The notes under the pieces were generated by a model that saw nothing but the letters and a program-made list of their open reading frames with translations, was not told where the DNA came from and ran no database searches. 17,176 bases of DNA from Methanomassiliicoccaceae archaeon (lineage in GTDB: Archaea > Thermoplasmatota > Thermoplasmata > Methanomassiliicoccales > Methanomethylophilaceae): positions 1-17,176 of the forward strand of contig JAIRJQ010000131.1 in the NCBI GenBank assembly GCA_031260545.1. The letters are read 5' to 3'. The position numbers were made by a program, and so were the translations under genes. Positions 15,442 to 17,176 of the stretch are shown in pieces; the first letter of the stretch is position 1; each line of letters begins with the position of its first letter.

Positions 15442-15511
15442 CCTCACAAACGCCTATATTCAGTAAGGAATCAATGTTCTTAATGTCTCGCAGGAGCGTT
15501 ACAATAATGAA

Positions 15512-15560
15512 TGGCCCCGCCCTGAGACGATCGGGGTCAGCGGCTCCCAAGATACAGACC
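15512..15560 (-). repeat. Degenerate tRNA 3'-end-like sequence
   Basis: The core TGGCCCCGCCC (15512-15522) matches the acceptor and T-stem end of the tRNA-Pro-like fragment at 14455 with two substitutions, and is likewise preceded by AA or GA plus A. Read on the minus strand, an upstream CTTGGGA resembles a tRNA-Pro(TGG) anticodon loop at about the right distance. The T loop is lost (ATCGTCT) and the anticodon stem does not pair. It may be a decayed tRNA fragment or a coincidence of GC-rich sequence. Confidence 0.3.
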
Positions 15561-15608
15561 CAATATTGTGTTCGGTGCACATATTGTCATTTTGGCATTC
15601 ATAAGGTA

Positions 15609-15616
15609 TTTTTATA
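15609..15616 (+). promoter_or_regulatory. TATA box of the peptidase E gene
   Basis: TTTTTATA is centred 37 bases before the ATG at 15650, predicting a leader of about 11 bases containing GAGGG, a possible weak ribosome binding site. Confidence 0.5.
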
Positions 15617-15649
15617 CACACACATTTACAAGATAAAGAGGGACATCAA

Positions 15650-16285
15650 ATGAGCAGACTATTCTTGTCATCGTATTTTTCGGTCGCGGCTGACCTTTTT
15701 CCAAGTTTTGCCGGAACAGACTATATTGGTAAAAAGGTCGTCTTCATTCCGACCGCCGCTCTGAATGAGAGAGGAGCATTCTATATTTCCGCCGACAGGA
15801 AAGCGCTTAAGAAATTAGGGCTGATCGTTGAAGAATTAGAGATATCGTCGGCATCCTATGAGAAGATAAAAGAAAGCATATCTGCCGCCGATTACATTTT
15901 CATAGCGGGAGGGAACACATTCTTCCTGCTGCAAGAGCTGAAACGCAAAGGCGCCGACAAACTGATCGTCGAGGAAATAAACAAAGGGAAGCCGTACATA
16001 GGCTCATCTGCCGGTTCGGCCATCTTATCGAAGGACATAGGATACGTGAGGTTCATGGATTCTCCGAAGGCCGCTCCGGACCTGAACGGTGATTTCTCAT
16101 CTCTTTCGGTGATCGATTTCTATATCGTGCCGCATTACGGTTATTTCTTTTTCAAAAAAGCTATCGAAAAGACAATGAAAGAATTCTCAGACACGCTTGA
16201 TCTGAGGCTGATAAGCAACGATCAGGTTATTATTGTCGACGGCGGAAGTGTGGAAACAGTTACTAAAAAAAGAGAAAATAAATGA
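15650..16285 (+). CDS. pepE: Peptidase E (S51 family) homologue
   Basis: A 211-residue member of the S51 family, whose characterised members cleave dipeptides with N-terminal aspartate. The fold is related to class I glutamine amidotransferases. Visible motifs are the start MSRLFLSSYF, the AGGNTFFLLQEL segment (86-97), the nucleophile elbow GSSAGS with Ser120 (118-123), Asp137 and IVPHYG with His162 (159-164), which fit the catalytic serine triad of the family. There is no signal peptide, so it acts in the cytoplasm. It is flanked by tRNA-3'-end-like sequences on both sides and is opposite in strand to the Fic gene. Its role here, nutritional or stress-related, is not shown by the sequence. 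Confidence 0.87.
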   Translation: MSRLFLSSYFSVAADLFPSFAGTDYIGKKVVFIPTAALNERGAFYISADRKALKKLGLIVEELEISSASYEKIKESISAADYIFIAGGNTFFLLQELKRKGADKLIVEEINKGKPYIGSSAGSAILSKDIGYVRFMDSPKAAPDLNGDFSSLSVIDFYIVPHYGYFFFKKAIEKTMKEFSDTLDLRLISNDQVIIVDGGSVETVTKKRENK

Positions 16286-16327
16286 GACAAAACATAATGG
16301 AGAAAGAGAAACGACAACCGCCGCAAA

Positions 16328-16344
16328 GACCCTAAAAACGGGTC
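16328..16344 (+). terminator. Short hairpin after pepE
   Basis: GACCC and GGGTC pair around the loop TAAAAAC, about 43 bases past the pepE stop, without a T tract. Confidence 0.3.
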
Positions 16345-16363
16345 CGACATTAGTAAAATACAA

Positions 16364-16380
16364 TGGGTCCGCCCGAAATT
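16364..16380 (-). repeat. Short tRNA 3'-end-like sequence
   Basis: TGGGTCCGCCCG (16364-16375) differs from the start of the tRNA-Pro-like fragment at 14455 by a single base and, like it, is preceded by CAA. On the minus strand it reads CGGGCGGACCCA, as would the end of a T stem followed by the 3' acceptor strand and discriminator A. The similarity stops within about 16 bases; no T loop is present. Confidence 0.35.
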
Positions 16381-16410
16381 GTTTACGTTCGCGGCCAGTA
16401 TGTCAGACAT

Positions 16411-16450
16411 AAAAATCAATAGAGTCTTTTTTGGCGCTATTGATTTTTTT
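16411..16450 (+). terminator. 12-bp perfect inverted repeat followed by T tract
   Basis: AAAAATCAATAG (16411-16422) and CTATTGATTTTT (16437-16448) pair perfectly around a 14-base loop that contains a T6 run, and further T residues follow. It looks like a terminator for pepE read-through, placed just upstream of the nucleotidyltransferase gene. Confidence 0.55.
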
Positions 16451-16492
16451 CAGATGCGAAAGATTATAGACCATCTTGAAGATATGTTTGTC

Positions 16493-16813
16493 ATGGGCCC
16501 TGCGTCTTCCGGTCATGACGTGACGTTCGAGGAATTGTGTGATATAGTGGCGCCCATCGCCAGAAAACACGGGATGCTGCGAATCTGGATCTTCGGATCA
16601 AGGGCGCGTGGCGACAACCAAGATGACAGTGATTATGATTTTTGCGTGCTAGCGCCGAAGGAATGCAGCCTCCTTGATTTCTGCTCTTTCATATCCGATC
16701 TGGAGGACGTCCTCGGGACAAAGGTGGATGCCGTCAGTGAGAACGCCACTTCCAAAAATCCATACTTCAAGGAGGAGATGCTCCATGACAGAAAAGTCGT
16801 GTTTGAAGCGTAA
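16493..16813 (+). CDS. Minimal nucleotidyltransferase (MNT-like)
   Basis: A 106-residue protein of the polymerase beta superfamily. The hallmark is GSRARGD (35-41) followed by SDYDF (46-50), whose aspartates bind catalytic metal. MNT proteins commonly pair with HEPN RNases as type VII toxin-antitoxin modules, in which MNT adds AMP to HEPN. No HEPN gene is next to it: 47 bases downstream is a membrane protein. The open frame extends up to 16379, but that extension runs through the inverted repeat at 16411-16450. The ATG at 16493 gives the usual family length and lies about 27 bases after GATTATAG (16462-16469). Starts at 16454 or 16484 remain possible. Confidence 0.75.
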   Translation: MGPASSGHDVTFEELCDIVAPIARKHGMLRIWIFGSRARGDNQDDSDYDFCVLAPKECSLLDFCSFISDLEDVLGTKVDAVSENATSKNPYFKEEMLHDRKVVFEA

Positions 16814-16860
16814 GATCGGAATTTGCACGTTATCGCAGGAAGGGAATAAGGTAGGCTGAT

Positions 16861-17176
16861 ATGTCCGAGGCATTGAAACTACTGATACAGGCCGGAGGAT
16901 CCATAGGATTCTATTCTGCAGCGTTCTACGTTTCCGAAGACAGTTTACTTTTCGCCGTGGCTCTCGCTTTTATAGGATCCATGATCCTTTATGCAGAGAT
17001 CAAATCCAAAACGAAAGGAAAAAGGACAAAAAAGAACAAACAAGATGACACAACTCGGAAAAAAATATCGTTATTGGCATTCGTAGTAATGGCAACAGTG
17101 ATATCGCTGAGCCGCATCTTTGCTGCAGTAAAGGAGTTTGTAAACTGGATCAATGATTGCATAAACATCTTCATTG
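16861..17176 (+). CDS. Membrane protein, 3' end beyond window
   Basis: An open frame starts at the ATG at 16861, just after an in-frame TAG, and stays open for 105 codons to the window end. It begins MSEALKLLIQAGGS. Hydrophobic segments lie at about residues 5-22 and 28-46, then a strongly basic stretch (KSKTKGKRTKKNKQ) and a third hydrophobic segment from about residue 72 (ISLLAFVVMATVISL). AAGGTAGG upstream could be a ribosome binding site. The family is not recognised. The 47-base gap to the nucleotidyltransferase gene on the same strand would allow co-transcription. Confidence 0.65.
   Translation, partial: MSEALKLLIQAGGSIGFYSAAFYVSEDSLLFAVALAFIGSMILYAEIKSKTKGKRTKKNKQDDTTRKKISLLAFVVMATVISLSRIFAAVKEFVNWINDCINIFI

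Noticed and set aside
14968..15483. 171-codon plus-strand open frame
   Set aside because: It is antisense to the Fic gene and has no recognisable motif; the HPFxxGNGR motif is on the minus strand.
1..17176. CRISPR array, insertion sequence or integrase
   Set aside because: No regularly spaced repeats, transposase or recombinase motifs were found on either strand.

Overview
The window looks like a chromosomal segment of a euryarchaeon. The informational and metabolic genes are archaeal in type: stand-alone short PheT, SRP54, TrmY, archaeal phosphopantetheine adenylyltransferase, a DUF2116-like zinc ribbon and a COG1340-like coiled-coil protein. Many start codons lie about 25-28 bases downstream of a TTTATATA-like box with no ribosome binding site, which points to leaderless transcripts. 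Thermoplasmatota (Methanomassiliicoccales-like) is my best guess from gene style, but I could not test it.

Layout. Positions 1-530 hold no convincing intact gene: there is a minus-strand TATA box and perhaps a decayed reading frame. From 531 to 9925 is a compact housekeeping region. A nitrilase-fold protein lacking its catalytic cysteine (-) is divergent from pheT (+). Then come two minus-strand operons: a zinc-ribbon membrane protein with a CoaD-DUF84 fusion, and SRP54 with TrmY. A 574-base spacer (6283-6856) follows, with two promoter-plus-structured-RNA candidates. After it come a coiled-coil protein (-), purB with a small membrane protein (+), and a PNPOx-like flavoprotein (-).

From about 10 kb on the content becomes accessory. 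A 1441-residue DUF4011-SF1 helicase-Vsr-like nuclease-DUF3320 protein has the architecture of the anti-phage protein Hhe. It is followed by a BRO-N-like/Fic fusion (-), a peptidase E homologue (+), a minimal nucleotidyltransferase (+) without a visible HEPN partner, and a membrane protein cut by the window end (+).

The most unusual structure is in this last part. A truncated tRNA-Pro-like 3' segment (14455-14517) lies just past the Fic gene, and two shorter sequences resembling tRNA 3' ends (about 15512 and 16364) lie in the next two intergenic gaps, all on the minus strand. They separate the accessory genes like successive attachment-site scars of elements that used a tRNA-Pro 3' end. No integrase, transposase or CRISPR array is visible.
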